Assembly (NCBI GenBank): GCA_964034945.1
Contig: OZ035960.1
Coordinates: 11,536,457-11,600,456 of the forward strand
From: Chrysopilus asiliformis
Taxonomy: Eukaryota; Arthropoda; Insecta; Diptera; Rhagionidae
DNA: 64,000 bases
Direction: 5' to 3'
Position 1 is the stretch's first letter. Each line of letters begins with the position of its first letter. The notes below the pieces were generated by a model. That model saw nothing but the letters and a program-made list of their open reading frames with translations. It was not told the DNA's origin and did no database searches. A program made the position numbers and the translations under genes. Positions 35,781 through 48,393 of this stretch are shown in pieces.

Positions 35781-36699
35781 AAAATGAAGCTGTATTTCGA
35801 CTGAACATTCAGAATAGGTTCTAACATAAAAAGGATGGGCGACATTTTCCGGAAGCGGCGTTTTTGAGACATTTGAAAGTTCACAGAGCAAATCAATACC
35901 TTAAAAATATGGAATTACGTTTCTTTGATAACAGTGAGGTTTTCAGCTTTATGATAAACTAGAGGCTGTGTCCATTGACAGCTTCACAATCCAACCACCT
36001 TCCACAGGCCGGCCTTTGGCCTCCAATTTTATTCGCCTTCAGCCACGCATTAAAGCCAAATTTTTACTAATAAATGTCGAACCGAGTATAGCAATTCTGA
36101 GGACTCACGGGAGTGGATTAAAAGAAAAGGATGGTTTAATTAGAAACTTGTCCGAATGGTTTAATTTGAAACTTATCTGGATTTGAGAAAGAATCTTAAT
36201 CAAATCCAGATAAACTTTAATTGTTTTGAGATTCAAGAATCTAAAACTGGGGTACCCCATCGACATAAAGTTTCCTATCGTTTATTTTGGAAGTTACTCT
36301 AATCATGATTTGAAATCGGTATGATGTTGGAAGAAACATTTAGGCAGATAAAAAAACTCTTTTAATAAATTATATGAGCTTCCGTAATTTTATTGTATAA
36401 CTTTTGTACCTGAGCTTCGAAAGGGAATTCAAAGTTTTTTCCAAAGAGGTGAAAGATAGCTATAATAATATCATCAAAAAAATCAAAATTGAGATAAATC
36501 TTTTGCCCGGTGATCGGTCCTTTGAAAATTTCAGGCACATAAAAATTAATTCTTCGAATTTGTTAAAGAAAATGATGGTACGACAGACGCAGAGTTTGCT
36601 TTGAAGCTGAAAGATATAGGGGGATATTCAAAAAAAAACAGTCACAAAAATTTTTCGACTTTTCAAACCTCTCTTCGTTCTTGTCATCCTTTTTCGAAT
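35781..36699. other. Non-coding, no gene seen
   Basis: Nothing is recognised. Confidence 0.5.
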
Positions 36700-36985
36700 G
36701 ACTGTGTTTACATTGGGATTCACTTTGAGGCGGCACGTCTTTCGTCATTTTTCTGCCGTGTGCACACGGTTCGCTTCATCTGGATTCACTAAACCAGTTT
36801 CATCAACAAAACTAAAGACACAGGTTTCAACCATCAGACTCAAAAACCGGTTTGCGACCGATAATTTTAAGTGAATCTAAACTTCATTCGCTCTTTTTGT
36901 TTCCCTCCCCACTGCGTCCCTCACCCTCACTTGGCCGGAGCGAATGACGTGCCGCCTCAAAGTGAGTCCTAATGTAAACACAGTC
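36700..36985. mobile_element. 286-bp MITE with AAT duplication
   Basis: Long inverted ends begin GACTGTGTTTACATT and continue through CACTTTGAGGCGGCACGTC on both sides. AAT at 36697-36699 and 36986-36988 is a 3-bp duplication. The interior contains AAACCAGTTT and AAACCGGTTT palindrome-like words. The class is probably PIF/Harbinger-like. Confidence 0.65.
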
Positions 36986-37070
36986 AATTTGTGTTGTAAA
37001 AAGCCGGAAAAATTTTAACAAAATTTAACTCGTCTCAAAAATTTTATAAAAAAAAATTCAAACTCTCACA

Positions 37071-37371
37071 TCATACTAATATATAAAAATGAGTTGGTGT
37101 CTGTCTGTCTGTCTGTCTGTCTGTTCCTCTTTCACGCAAAAACGGCTGAACCGATTGACTTCTAGTTCCAACATAGGCATACGGAAAAGTAGCGCGAGGG
37201 ATGGGGGGAGTAAGGGGAGGTGGTAAAGTCATCTCGAAACTTAGTTTTCCCTCTATGTTACTCTTTCGCGGGGAAACTACCGAGCCGATTGGCCTGAAGT
37301 TTAGCTCCAACATAGGCCATAAAAAAAAATTTGAAAAAACTTGACCCGGCAACGACGGGTATGCAAGCTAG
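37071..37371 (+). mobile_element. Non-autonomous Helitron, copy H3
   Basis: It begins TCATACTAATATATAAAAAT after A, and ends with hairpin CCCGGCAACGACGGG, eight more bases, then CTAG before T. Compared with H1 it lacks a segment around GATTGACTT, showing an internal deletion. Confidence 0.82.
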
Positions 37372-39037
37372 TAACACATACATATTTAAATATCGATGTG
37401 TAAGTAAATGTGATTCCACTGTAGATAGTATTACAACTCTATATATTTTTTTGTATTATCTTTATTGTATTTCGTCACCCAGAATACATTTTCGACTTGT
37501 TTTTCTTATCTCAGTTAGCCATACAAACAAATCCATTGACTTTCTTCGTTCTTTAGCCTCAACTGATGCCCACCTAACAATATTGTATAAAATTGGTTTG
37601 ACTTTCAGAAGCTTAGATGTTGATATTTGTGTGCTTGTGTGATGCGATAATCCATTCCTTGTAGAACTAATTAGTATTTACACATTCGGTCAATCCATTT
37701 GATCCTTGCTAGAAATCCTTTTTGAGTTCTCATGACAGTTGTAGGTATCTCAGATTTTATTGATTTAATTCATTTGATTATCTCAGAAGAGTTCAACTCA
37801 AAAAATCACATCTCATCATTTTGGATATAAATTGAATATTCATAAGAACATGTGATTATCATTTGAATTTTCTTTCGTAAATGTTGGTCGATGGGGTTTT
37901 TTTTGTAATTAAGTTTGAAATTTTGAGTAAAAAATGTATCAGAAAGGCGATAAATTTAACAACTTAAATTTTCCTATGAAGATACCAAAAAAGCTGAAAA
38001 TGTTTCCAAAAATTCCAATCATGATTTATGACAATAAATGTTGTTTGAAACACGTTCACATAACACTCTACGCGCTTCATCATAATAGTCTTTTTTCATT
38101 AAAAAAAATCTTTTTTTAGTTTCAAAGCAAATTTTCGAATACAAAACATTTTCTTTCAAATAGTTCCCCATTGAGTCGTTTGGGATAAAGAATTTTTTCT
38201 TGCCAGGAAACAAAAAAAAAACTTTTTTGTTCTCTGACAGTTTATAAAGTCAAGAAAGAACGACCATTTTCATAAAATATTGTCTTACTTGGGATATTAT
38301 AAAACCACAAAAACTTTATTGTATTTTATTGATGATCATTGCTAGTTGAAACGAGAATAAAACTTTTATGAAAGTTTTTTCCTCCTCTATTTTACTTTCT
38401 TTTGTCAAAACTACTATATGAAATACTCTATTGTATTCAAGAAAAATATTTACGTTCCTGCAAATAGTAATCTGTAAGAGAATTTTGGGTTGCGATGACA
38501 AATTTTTGAAAAAAACGCCGAAAATAGCGGTCACAATTCCGGACACGCTTAAAATATTTAAAAAATGACTGAAACAAATTTGTGAGAAATTTGTATCTTC
38601 AAACCAATTATGTTTTTCGGCTTAGAGATATCTTTTTATCCTTCAAAATTTTCTACAATCTGAAGATGTTTCGTCAGTATAAGTAAATTTGCCTTATTTT
38701 CAAAGACATTGTTTCACCGGATACGTTTGAAAACCCCGGACATATTTTAAAAAATCGAACGTTCCATGGAGACGGTGTCCGGGAAAAAGAGGACGGATGG
38801 CAAACCAATATAGAAGACCGGGTAGCCGGAGCTGTCCTGGATTCATGCATGTGGTGTCGGCACCCCGGAAACTAAACTTGACTCGCACTGGATATTAGTA
38901 TAAATTCACCTGCGGTGCATTTTTTCGTGAAATGAATATATAATCTCAAAAACTGTTTGTCTTAGGCGCATTTCTGTCAACCGAAATTGGAAAGTGAAAG
39001 AGCAGGAATAGTGTATTTACTCTTCGATGGGTCTGTG
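37372..39037. other. Non-coding; possible old hAT fragment at 38700-38885
   Basis: CCCCGGACATATTTT (38733) and GTGTCCGGGAAAAAGAGGACG (split by a base in the match) with CCTGGATTCATGCATGTGG resemble text near 55095-55175. This looks like remains of an older hAT-type family. No gene is seen. Confidence 0.4.
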
Positions 39038-39039
39038 TA

Positions 39040-40007
39040 CACTCTAGAAAATTTTATTGTAATTTTACCACTAAAATAGTAGGAAACCATTTTCCTACTA
39101 TAAAAGTAGTAAAATGAAACCGAGTCGTAATGGCTTAAAAGCTATGTATTTTTACTCATTTTGTTACGTACAAAAGCCATTTTTACGTGGGAACTTTAAA
39201 ATAAATAAGACGTAAGAGTACAATACTGGTGTAAACTTACGACATTTTTTGTTTAAAATTAAACCGAAAATAGTGTAATAACTATCATGGGTGTTTAAAA
39301 TTACCACATTTTTGTTGTGATTTTCCTCCTATTTGGTAGCAAAACTGCGTCTTGAGGTGTAATTTTACAACATTTTTTGTTTAAAATTACACCGAAAATG
39401 GTATTAGAATTTCTCGGCTTATACGGTCTGCAAAAACAAAAAATAATAATTATATTATTTTTGCGGATGTTTTCACATCCAAATTTCCCACCAACAGGTC
39501 GGGCATGTCTGCCCAGAAAACCTATCGTGAGCCTCTTGTATGGAAGCTGGCTCACCGGCATCAGAGCCTGCTTTACCAGCTTCCACGCAGGCTTACAGGA
39601 TTTTGGTGGAGTAAAACTCGATTCGAGTATTTATACTCCGATTCCACAAACCTTATGCGAATTATAAGGTTAAGGCAACATAGCTCCATCAAGCCAGAGC
39701 GAATATCCGTCAACTGCATTGTGAAATAATGAAATTGTCCGTTCAATAATGCAAAAATACCCTGTGAGCGTGTTTTTACACCAAAATGAGAGTAAAAATA
39801 TGAATATTGGTCGAAATTTTACGCAAGGTTTAAAATTACCCTATTTCTAGTGTAAGATTAATGTTTTTTTGGGTGATTTTACAACTTAAATGGTGTGCGA
39901 GCTAAATTCTGATTTTTTTTCGAAATTTTACGACTTTTTTGCAAATTTACCACGTTTTTACCCCATTGTTCGGTTTAAATTCAAATTCAAATTCATTTTC
40001 TACAGTG
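39040..40007. mobile_element. 968-bp TA-target element with CACTNTAGAAAAT ends
   Basis: Left end CACTCTAGAAAAT and right end (minus strand) CACTGTAGAAAAT are flanked by TA at 39038-39039 and 40008-40009. The interior is rich in TAAAATTACA words and has an inner hairpin GGAAGCTGG...CCAGCTTCC near 39541-39583. No transposase frame is found. TA target suggests Tc1/mariner-type mobilisation. Confidence 0.6.
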
Positions 40008-40040
40008 TAGCTGTTGATTAAAAAATTGTCATGCTTTGCA

Positions 40041-40747
40041 TTTTTATATCTGTATAGTGAAACCAAAAAGTATATTAGATTTGCCTTACCGTTTGTAACG
40101 CTAAGATCCCGTCATCACACACAAAAATGAATTACAGCAGTGTGTTTAGAATGATAAAAAAAAGTCGAATTTAGTATGTCCGTCCGTCTGTCCGTCCGTC
40201 TGTCCGTCTGTCCGTCCGTCCGTCCGTCTGTCCGTCCGTCCGTATGTCCGTCTGTCCGTCTGTCCGTCTGTCCGTCTGTCCGTCTGTCCGTCTGTCCGTC
40301 TGTCCGTCTGTCCGTCCGTCCGTCTGTCCGTCTGTCTGTCCGTCCGTCTGTGGCATGGATTGCGGGCGCACGGATTGAGCTAGAGACTTTACGCAGATTC
40401 GTTTTTCGTAAAATGCAAGCCTAAGTTCGTTAGTGGGCAAAAATGGACCATTAGGGGGGGGGGGTACTTCCATACGAACGAAAACGATTTTTGCGAATAT
40501 CTCAAAAACGGTGCATCTTATAAAAAAAGTGCCAGAACAAACGTTATTTAGGATATAATTCTACATAAAACTCCCATACATCAAAATCCGATGGGAAAAA
40601 ATTTTAAAAAATCTTTTTGGAAAGTTTGACTTCAAAGTAGAATTTTGATACAATTGTTCGCCGTTTACTTAAACTTCGAACAATGCCATATCACCATACG
40701 GGTTTTCAATAATTGCCAGATTGGCAATTATAGCTTTTGTTATGTTT
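40041..40747 (-). mobile_element. Microsatellite-bearing repeat (GACG/GACA family), copy F3
   Basis: Read on the minus strand, it starts ACATAACAAAAGCTATAATT, has ATTGCCAATCTGGCAAT and ACCCGTATGGTGAT near the start, and the decayed hairpin end near 40041-40070. The core of GACG/GACA four-base units (plus-strand GTCC/GTCT) is the longest of the five copies, about 180 bases. Confidence 0.72.
40178..40352 (-). repeat. (GACG/GACA)n microsatellite
   Basis: This is about 175 bases of CCGT and CTGT four-base units on the plus strand. A four-base unit keeps all frames open on both strands, which explains the long GRTDGQTD and SVRLSVCP peptides predicted here. Confidence 0.92.
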
Positions 40748-43700
40748 ATCAATTGTTTTTGGTCCAAGCAAAATATGGATTATAATTTTCGTCCAGATAC
40801 ATTGTTTTAGAGCGGTTCTATTCCGCAATCCGTCCTCACACCTTCCTCCCGCCTTCCAGACAGCAGCTCATCTTAGCCAGGATTATCACAAAATAAATAT
40901 TATCTATTATGAATAGGATTTTGTTGTTGTTTAGAAATACTGGAAAGAAAATTTCAGCTATAATTTCTTTCATTAATCCAGCAAATATTTCATCCGAAGA
41001 ATATTCCTTTACACCGACACCGCGTATAAAATATAACGGAATCATTATTTTTTAATTGTGGAAAATTTCGGAAAGTTCAATTTTAATATAGAAAAAAGAC
41101 AATTTATATTAATGGATTTAATGGATTTTTTCCCCATCAAATATGAGTTATCTCTATAAACCATATATATTTTTATGAATTATGTTTTTCATATGCTTTA
41201 TATGTTATGACAGGGATAATAATTTTCGGCCTTCGGTGATGCGTTGAAATGGATTTTAGTAGATTTTTTTTTATGTTTTCGCAGCGTTTAGTACGTTGAC
41301 ATATTTTCCGCACATAAGATTCGGTTTCAGGCGACCGAAATTTTTGATATGTGGCTAAAATGGAAAATATTTGGCAGCGGTTTATCATTAAGTTAAAAGC
41401 CTTTCGCTATATAACATGACATCCCCCACCAAATTTTTTTTTACGTTCATCTTCACGCCATTCCTATATCTTTCCAATTCAATTTTACCTGAACATGTAC
41501 CTACGAGTATTCCATTTATGAGAATATAAAAAAAAATGTTTTAAGGACGCTGCTGTATCGCGTCAGCCGGTGGCGAAACTTCACGGCTGGCTGTACTTTC
41601 TATTTCGTTGTTATAAGAGGGTTGGGATCCTTGGAGCGACTATCTTACAAAGTCCTTATATTTTTAGAGAAAATTTTGATATATGTACCGAATCGGTAAA
41701 CAGACATGTGTATATGTCATTCTCCCATATTCTTAAATGGAAACATGCAGCAATTGAAAAATCCGCCAGGAGTCAACTACAAATACGAATTTTCTATATA
41801 ATAAGAATATATATATTTTTTTCATTTATGCTTGCTTTCGTTAGCTTTTTGCATAGAAGCTTTAAATACGCTTGTATGCTCAGATGGTGGTACCAAGTAT
41901 AGCGTTATGATGACAAGGTCTTCTCTTTAGGAAAAAAAAATAATTCTCAAGTTATTGAAAGTCTTATTTGCCTGAAATGCGTGTTCTAAAAATTCTCAAT
42001 GGGTAGCAGCAGAACACATACTCCGTTTCTTCAGGTGAACCATGAATGATACGATAGCATATTTTATCGATGGTTATTGAAAATGTCTGCAATAATGGCT
42101 TTTGAAGACGCCTGGTTTATTGCTAAATCTTGAAACCTAAACCCCGACCCCCTCGAGGATATTTGCACTGTTTGACACCACTCCAAGGACCTAATTCTGA
42201 TGAACTTATTTGTACAATATGGCTAAAAGGCTTATATTATGTTGAGCTTTTAAATATAGGCATTTCGGAGTTGAGGAATTTTTTATGGATAGAAATGAAA
42301 AAAAAATCGAACGACAAAACATACTGACTTTGTCATTATGTATGGGTGAATTGTGGAAAAATCGAGAAAAGAATTTTACCGCATGACAAAGCATTAAAAT
42401 TACAAAAACGGTACGTCATTTCAGCTGCAGGCAGGCAAGGAAATCAAAATTATTTTCCAAGATAATGGAGGAAAAAAATTCTTGAAAAATAATTAGAATT
42501 TGCATTATATTCCTTTTTCAATATCCTATTTACGTGGGCTGTGTATGTAAAGATTACAGCAGGATAATAATTGAAGATTTATGAGTTGAGTTCGGGATGT
42601 TTTTCCATTTGTGAATTTCACAGCATAACTAAATTTTAAGCCCTGTGTTGTTACTGTTGGCAGCTAATAAATCTTTTCTCTAGAAAGACTTTAATCCAAT
42701 TAAATGCAAATAAAGAGCCTCTTGTCTAACGTAATCATCCTTTAAGGATTAATTGATCGCGCGTAAATCGGATTTTCTCTGTGCAATTTTCTCAATTAGC
42801 ATTACAGCCATAATTATTTCGATTACTTTATCTAATTTAAAATATTGTGAAAATTGAATTATGAACACATTTCATTAACAAATAATAGTACTTGCAGAGT
42901 TTGAGTTTAATTAAATATTTTTTCCCGGAAAAACAAGGCTCACGGTGAAAACTCATTTCTTAAAAATTCTAAAAATATGCCCAGTGAGCTCAAAAAATAA
43001 AGTCACTTTTATTCCACTGAAATCACTAAATATACCAAATTGCCTGAAACATTTGGTAGAATTTGCTGAAAAAATCAGTAATGCATCGAACAACCCGAAA
43101 ATTGAGACAATACTGATGAAACTTAGATTTATTCCCCAATTTCCGATAGTTGATAAAATTATTGAGGTTATTCACAATCCTCTTTTAATTTTCAGTATTC
43201 GGTATTTTCGGTAATATTAAAAGACTGAAAATATTCTGCTGTGAACATCCCACAGCACAGTTTTGAGAACAGCGCTTTTATTTGATACGTGACCAAATCA
43301 TGAACTGCGAATTTGATTGTAAAATATGTCACATACCTTTAAATCCATGTTTGATGTATTCTTTTGAATTTCTATTGTGGCAACGGCTATCAAAATTGAA
43401 AAAATTTGCATCAGTCCGATGAGATTAACAAAAAGCCAGCGAGAAAATTTGACAACTAAAAACATTACTAGCGCCACTCGCGGTTGATTCTTGATACCGA
43501 ATAACCGGGTCGGAAAACACGACTCAAGGCATGTCTACAATTACCGAATCCGGTAATTTATTTTTACATGAACCAAGTTACCGTCTCGGTAAAAATCTGT
43601 TAAATTTGACAGAATTATCGAGCGGTAAATTTACCCGCAATTTAAAAGACGACTGTGAATACCCTGATTATAAGAAAATCTCTTGTAATTTTTATAATCT

Positions 43701-43974
43701 TTTTTTTTGAGCTCATTGGGCAATAAATCGAATATTTTTAGGATATTATTTTTGTACATGGAGTAACATGGAGTAACTATTCGCCGCAGATTCGCCGGGA
43801 TAGTCTCGGATTTAGAAATATTGTCCAAATTTTTGTACTGGATTACTCGATTTAGTCTTGGAACCTAAAAATTTTCGACTGCGGCGTTGTTTTTGAAGGC
43901 AAACTTCACTTGCGACGCATTTTATCAATAAATTTTGGGACCATTCTTAACATTTTACCTACACCAAAAGAACC
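40748..43974. other. Non-coding, no gene seen
   Basis: No domain is found in any frame. TTACCG..CGGTAA palindromes occur at 43542-43559 and 43579-43594. A gapped inverted pair around GAGCTCA links 42960-42999 and 43700-43745, but I cannot define an element. Confidence 0.45.
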
Positions 43975-44335
43975 ATGCAATAAATAGCATTTTTCGTGCC
44001 CCTGGGTTAACTTCTGAACCCGTATAGTTTTCACTTTGGTTGAGTACTTTTTGGAAAGGGCACAGTCTCTACTTTCATCCATATAAGGCGTCAAGAGCCA
44101 CCGGATTGCAGGGGGGATGGTGAGGAGTTAACGAACTTTCTCGTGATTTTTCAAAGAAAACAGGGCTAACTTTTACTTAAGTTCGTTAACTCCCCACCAT
44201 CCCCTGCAATTCGGTGGCTCTTGAAGCCATATATGGATGAAACTAGAGACTGTGCCCTTTCCAAAAAGTACTCAACCAAAGTGAAAACTACACGGGTTCA
44301 AAATTTTGTTTAGGGGCAAAATCGTGCATCTTTTT
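43975..44335. mobile_element. Fold-back element with arms of about 165 bases
   Basis: The left arm includes TTTTCGTGCCCCTGGGTTAA, TGGAAAGGGCACAGTCTCTA and GAGCCACCGGATTGCAGGGG. The right arm repeats all three in inverse order and strand. A short loop is centred near 44155. A shorter relative lies at 27392-27650. No coding capacity is seen; the frame 43906-44094 is part of an arm. Confidence 0.75.
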
Positions 44336-44891
44336 TTGTGTTATCTTCTAAAAAAATGTTACACAAAAATTCACTTTTTTTGAAAAGAGTGAGGAATGTA
44401 AGGCAAAGTTTTACCGCTTTATTCTAAAAGTAACTTATGCAAAATTTAATTACAATCGGTTGAGTTGTTTTCGCGTGATACCAAAACATTTAGACGGACA
44501 GACAAAATAAATTTCAAAATTGCTACTTTTTGCTTTAATACGATAAAATATACAACAAAAAACTGAGAAAATTCAAAATTTAAAAAAAAAATGAAAATGA
44601 AGGAAAAAAATCTTTGCTTATTCTGCTTATTGGATTTCATTAACTATAATAATCGTTAATCCTAGTTTTTAGAGCAGAAAAATAAAAATGGCTTTGCAAA
44701 ATATGAAATTTTTGCTTGATTTGAAATGGTTTCCGCTCTGTCAGCCAATTTCAATGAAAGGACATTAAAATTTCTAAGTTGTCATCAGCTGTTTCTTAAA
44801 CTTTTGCTAAACAGAACGGAGAAACTTTCGCAAGGCAAAAATATCCCTCTAATAAAAGATATTTTACGAAGATTCTTCCTACGTAATAAAA

Positions 44892-45464
44892 AAACATAAC
44901 AAAAGCTATAATTGCCAATCTGGCAATTATTGAAAACCCGTATGGTGATTTAAGTGAACAGCGAACAGTTGTATCAAAATTCCCCTTTGAAGTCAAACTT
45001 TCCAATAAGATTTTTTAAAATTTATTCCAATTGGATTTTGATGTATGGGAGTTTTATGTAGAATCATATCCTAAATAACTTTTGTTCTTGTACTTTTTTG
45101 ATAAGATGTACCGTTTTTGAGATATTCGCAAAAAACGTTTTCGTTCGTATGGGGGGTACCCCCCCTAATGGTCCATTTTTGCCCACTAACGAACTTAGCC
45201 TCACATTTTACGAAAAACGAATCTGCGCAAAATTTCAAGTCTCTAGCTCAATCCGTGCGCCCGCAATCCGCGCCACAGACGGACAGACAGACAGACGGAC
45301 AGACAGACAGACAGACGGACGGACGGACATGCTAAATTCTACTTTTTTCATCATTCTAAACACACTGGTGTAATTCATTTTTGTGTGCGATGACGAGATC
45401 TTGGCGTTACAAACGGTAAGGCAAAGTTAATATACCCTTTGGTTTCACCATACGGGTATAAAAA
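44892..45464 (+). mobile_element. Microsatellite-bearing repeat (GACG/GACA family), copy F4
   Basis: It starts AAACATAACAAAAGCTATAA and ends GGTTTCACCATACGGGTATA. It has clean sub-terminal inverted words CCCGTATGGTGA and TCACCATACGGG, and a core of about 50 bases at 45279-45329. The 3' end can fold as ATACCC...GGGTAT. Confidence 0.75.
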
Positions 45465-46732
45465 TACACACATGATAAAACGTATGTCGTTGAAAGATTC
45501 TTAGACTTATATCATTTGAGGGTATAAATCCTGCAAAGTTATTTGAAAAACTTGAAGTAGGAATGAAACGAAAACGAAATGATGCCAAAAGTGTCATCAA
45601 CCCAAGTCAACTTAAACTGAGATTCTTGAAAGTGAAAGGAAGATTAGCTCCAAGATTAAGTGAAAAAGGATATTTGGATGGAAAACGAAGGGGAAAAGTT
45701 TTGATATGTGACACCGGCAAGGATTTATCAATTGTTGTGATGTTCCAAATCTGCCATACACATATATATATAGACACATATGATGGGAAAAAAAACTCTT
45801 TGACAAATAAGCTATTGACCTATATAAAGCCTTGTAGACATAGAAAATAGATTTCTTTCAAAGGTCTTTGAAATCTATTTACGGAGTTAAATTCCTGTAT
45901 TGATTTTTAAATTCAACTTTTAGAACTTTTACAATTTTTTTGAAGAATATAATACGCTTAAATCAGACAGTAAATGAGCAAATAAATGTAATTTTCTTTT
46001 GCTGGAGCTTGATGTGAAAGAAAAATACATAGGCAAAAACTGGTAACAGGATTTTCATTCACATCCGAAGAATCAAATCAATAATTTAAAATATAGCAGA
46101 ATATCCAGTTGGCACCACCAAAATGCGGTATGGTCTAGGGGAGAAATTTCCTCCAAATCCCAAAAGAATTGGAATCCTTTTGGCGCTCGTTTACTCCGAT
46201 TTCTTAAACTAAGCCTTAATATCCTTAAACCAGGCAGAAGTTTCTACACGAGTTATATGCATAAGACACAATGGAATATTTTCGTATGAATTTTCCACTT
46301 TCCTATACGTGGCATACGAGAAGATTGTTTTCACAAAAAAGAAAAATTTGTTTTGTAGGTTGAAGACATTTTTCAGCAATTCGGTCATGCTATTTTTGCG
46401 GTAGTGCGGCTGCAAAAAATTACGAGAAAGCGAAACGAATGATGGAATGGTTGGAAGGGGGTCTGCATAACGTATTTTATGAACAGTCCCTAATTTCAGC
46501 ATTTTACTTACCAAAAACTTATTGTCCCGACTAGAGACAATTTTCGTTAGAAAATATTTGTGGAAATCTTCATACTGTTTTTATAAAAAAGTCACACGAT
46601 GACAAACACCATTTCATGTGTCTTTCTTTCCGCATGGCAATATTTCGTGCTTGTGGAAGTAGGATATTTTTATCCCTCATCGTCTCAAAAAAGGGTATTC
46701 AGTATCAAAAATCCGAAACATGGAATTAGAAA
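45465..46732. other. Non-coding, no gene seen
   Basis: A Lys/Arg-rich 95-codon frame (45563-45850) has no recognisable domain, splice context or neighbour and is not called a gene. Confidence 0.5.
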
Positions 46733-47657
46733 AAAAAATATCAGTTGTGGTCAACACAAAACTTTCTTCTACAAAATCTACGACCCTGTGCAATTTACGT
46801 TATAGCCCTGTCGTATTATCAACCCGATACAACCTCCCAATAAATTGTTGGTTCATCCAAAAATATCAAAAACGTACAAAATTTGAGATAACTTGAGAAC
46901 TGTAAAAGATATCAATTTACGGTAATTGGAAAAAATGTAGAAAATGTTAACATCTTCAATTATTCTTTTAACTGATTTGTCGAAAAACCGTTAGTTTGCA
47001 AATTATTCGCAAAAATATGATTTTTTACATATTGATGAAAATATCTCAATAACGGTAAAAGATAACGGATAACTGTAAAAGACAAAATTGTGCAGAATGC
47101 CATTTTCATTAATTCACTTCATACATTCAGTCAGCAAAAACCCGTTAGTTTTCGAGATAATCGCAAAAAACTGTTATTTTGGAAATAACGGTTTATCTCG
47201 ATAACAGGTTGAGATATCGAGTTATAGTTAAAGACAAAAGTGTGGGAAATTTTATTTTCTCCAAGTTTTGTCATACTTAAGGCCACTAAAAACGCGTAGT
47301 TTGGGAGTAAATCGAGAAAAACGAAATTGCGATTTTTGAAAAACCGCCATTTTGGATACTTCCGGTTAACGGATTTCCACCAAAAGTTGATAGGATCGTC
47401 CCATTTCAGGACCCAATATGCCTATAAAATTTCATGGCGCTAGCTCTATTAGTTTTTGAGAAATCTTGTACACAGACTGACAGACTGACAGACTGACAGA
47501 CAGACTGACAGACAGACTGACAGACAGAAAGACATTTTTTAAATATGACTCCAATCGACTCAGGAGTGATCGGGAAATGTTTTTTAGGCAAAATTAAGAG
47601 GTCGAAATTTTTCATGAATACAATACTTTATTATACTCCGTAGAAGAAAGTAAAAAA
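46733..47657 (-). mobile_element. ~0.92-kb repeat with GTCTGTCA core, copy 2
   Basis: This is nearly full-length and inverse to the copy at 21686-22640. ATATCAGTTGTGGTCAACAC marks one end and TACTCCGTAGAAGAAAGTAA the other, with a (CAGACTGA)n core at about 47473-47527. Identity by eye is high along the whole length. Confidence 0.72.
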
Positions 47658-48390
47658 TGAACTGACTTTTCACTTCGACAACATATACGGATTTCTATCT
47701 TAAAAAATATTTTTTGTACATCGCTGCACGCTCATACACATTTGTATATCATTCAATCGAAAAAAAGGGAATTTTATTATGTTTATTTATTTATTCTTTA
47801 TATCAATTTTCATACGACGCAAATAGGATATGTTTTGCATGTGAATATTTGCAGTGACAACGATAAGAAGAAACTCAATGCTAGAAGCGATGTAAAATCC
47901 TTGTGGAAATACGTTTCCAATTTTCAGCTATTCTAAATCTAAATATGGAGATAAAGCCCAATCTCATAAAATATTTTTAGATTTGTAATGTATATGCGCA
48001 ATGATTCGTAAGAAGATATTCTGAAAATCTTAATAAAGATTCAATTAGGCATAATTATTAAAGCAGATTTTCATTAAACTTGATATTATTACTTTATTAA
48101 TATGAAATTCGATTTTGCGTCGGTGTTAGAAATAGAGAAAAAAAAATCCAGAAATCAAATTCTTTATAACTTTTGAGAAATTTTCGGGACTTTCGGGACT
48201 TTCTGGAAAAAAAACCTCGGAATTTTGACGTTAATTTGGAACTACATATTTTTCCGGGTGCTTAATTCACTTCTGGAAATCAAATATTACTGAAGTGAAA
48301 ACTCCACTTTTTAGATTTTTGTGCAAACTTACATAATAAGAAGCAGCTTTTGCTTCAAAAAATAATAAGGATTCGCAACAAATCCATAAC
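47658..48390. other. Non-coding, no gene seen
   Basis: Nothing is recognised except an old-repeat phrase TTTTTGTGCAAACTTACATA near 48317. Confidence 0.45.
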
Positions 48391-48393
48391 TTA

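Noticed and set aside
40171..40473. Long GRTDGQTD repeat peptide and its antisense SVRLSVCP peptide
   Set aside because: A four-base microsatellite keeps frames open on both strands. The frames are products of the (GACG/GACA)n core.
42945..43745. Inverted pair around GAGCTCA as a transposon
   Set aside because: The arms need an 11-base gap and extend only about 35 bases; no target duplication was found.
45563..45850. Lys/Arg-rich 95-codon frame
   Set aside because: No recognisable motif, no neighbours and no sign of conservation; AT-rich text gives such frames by chance.
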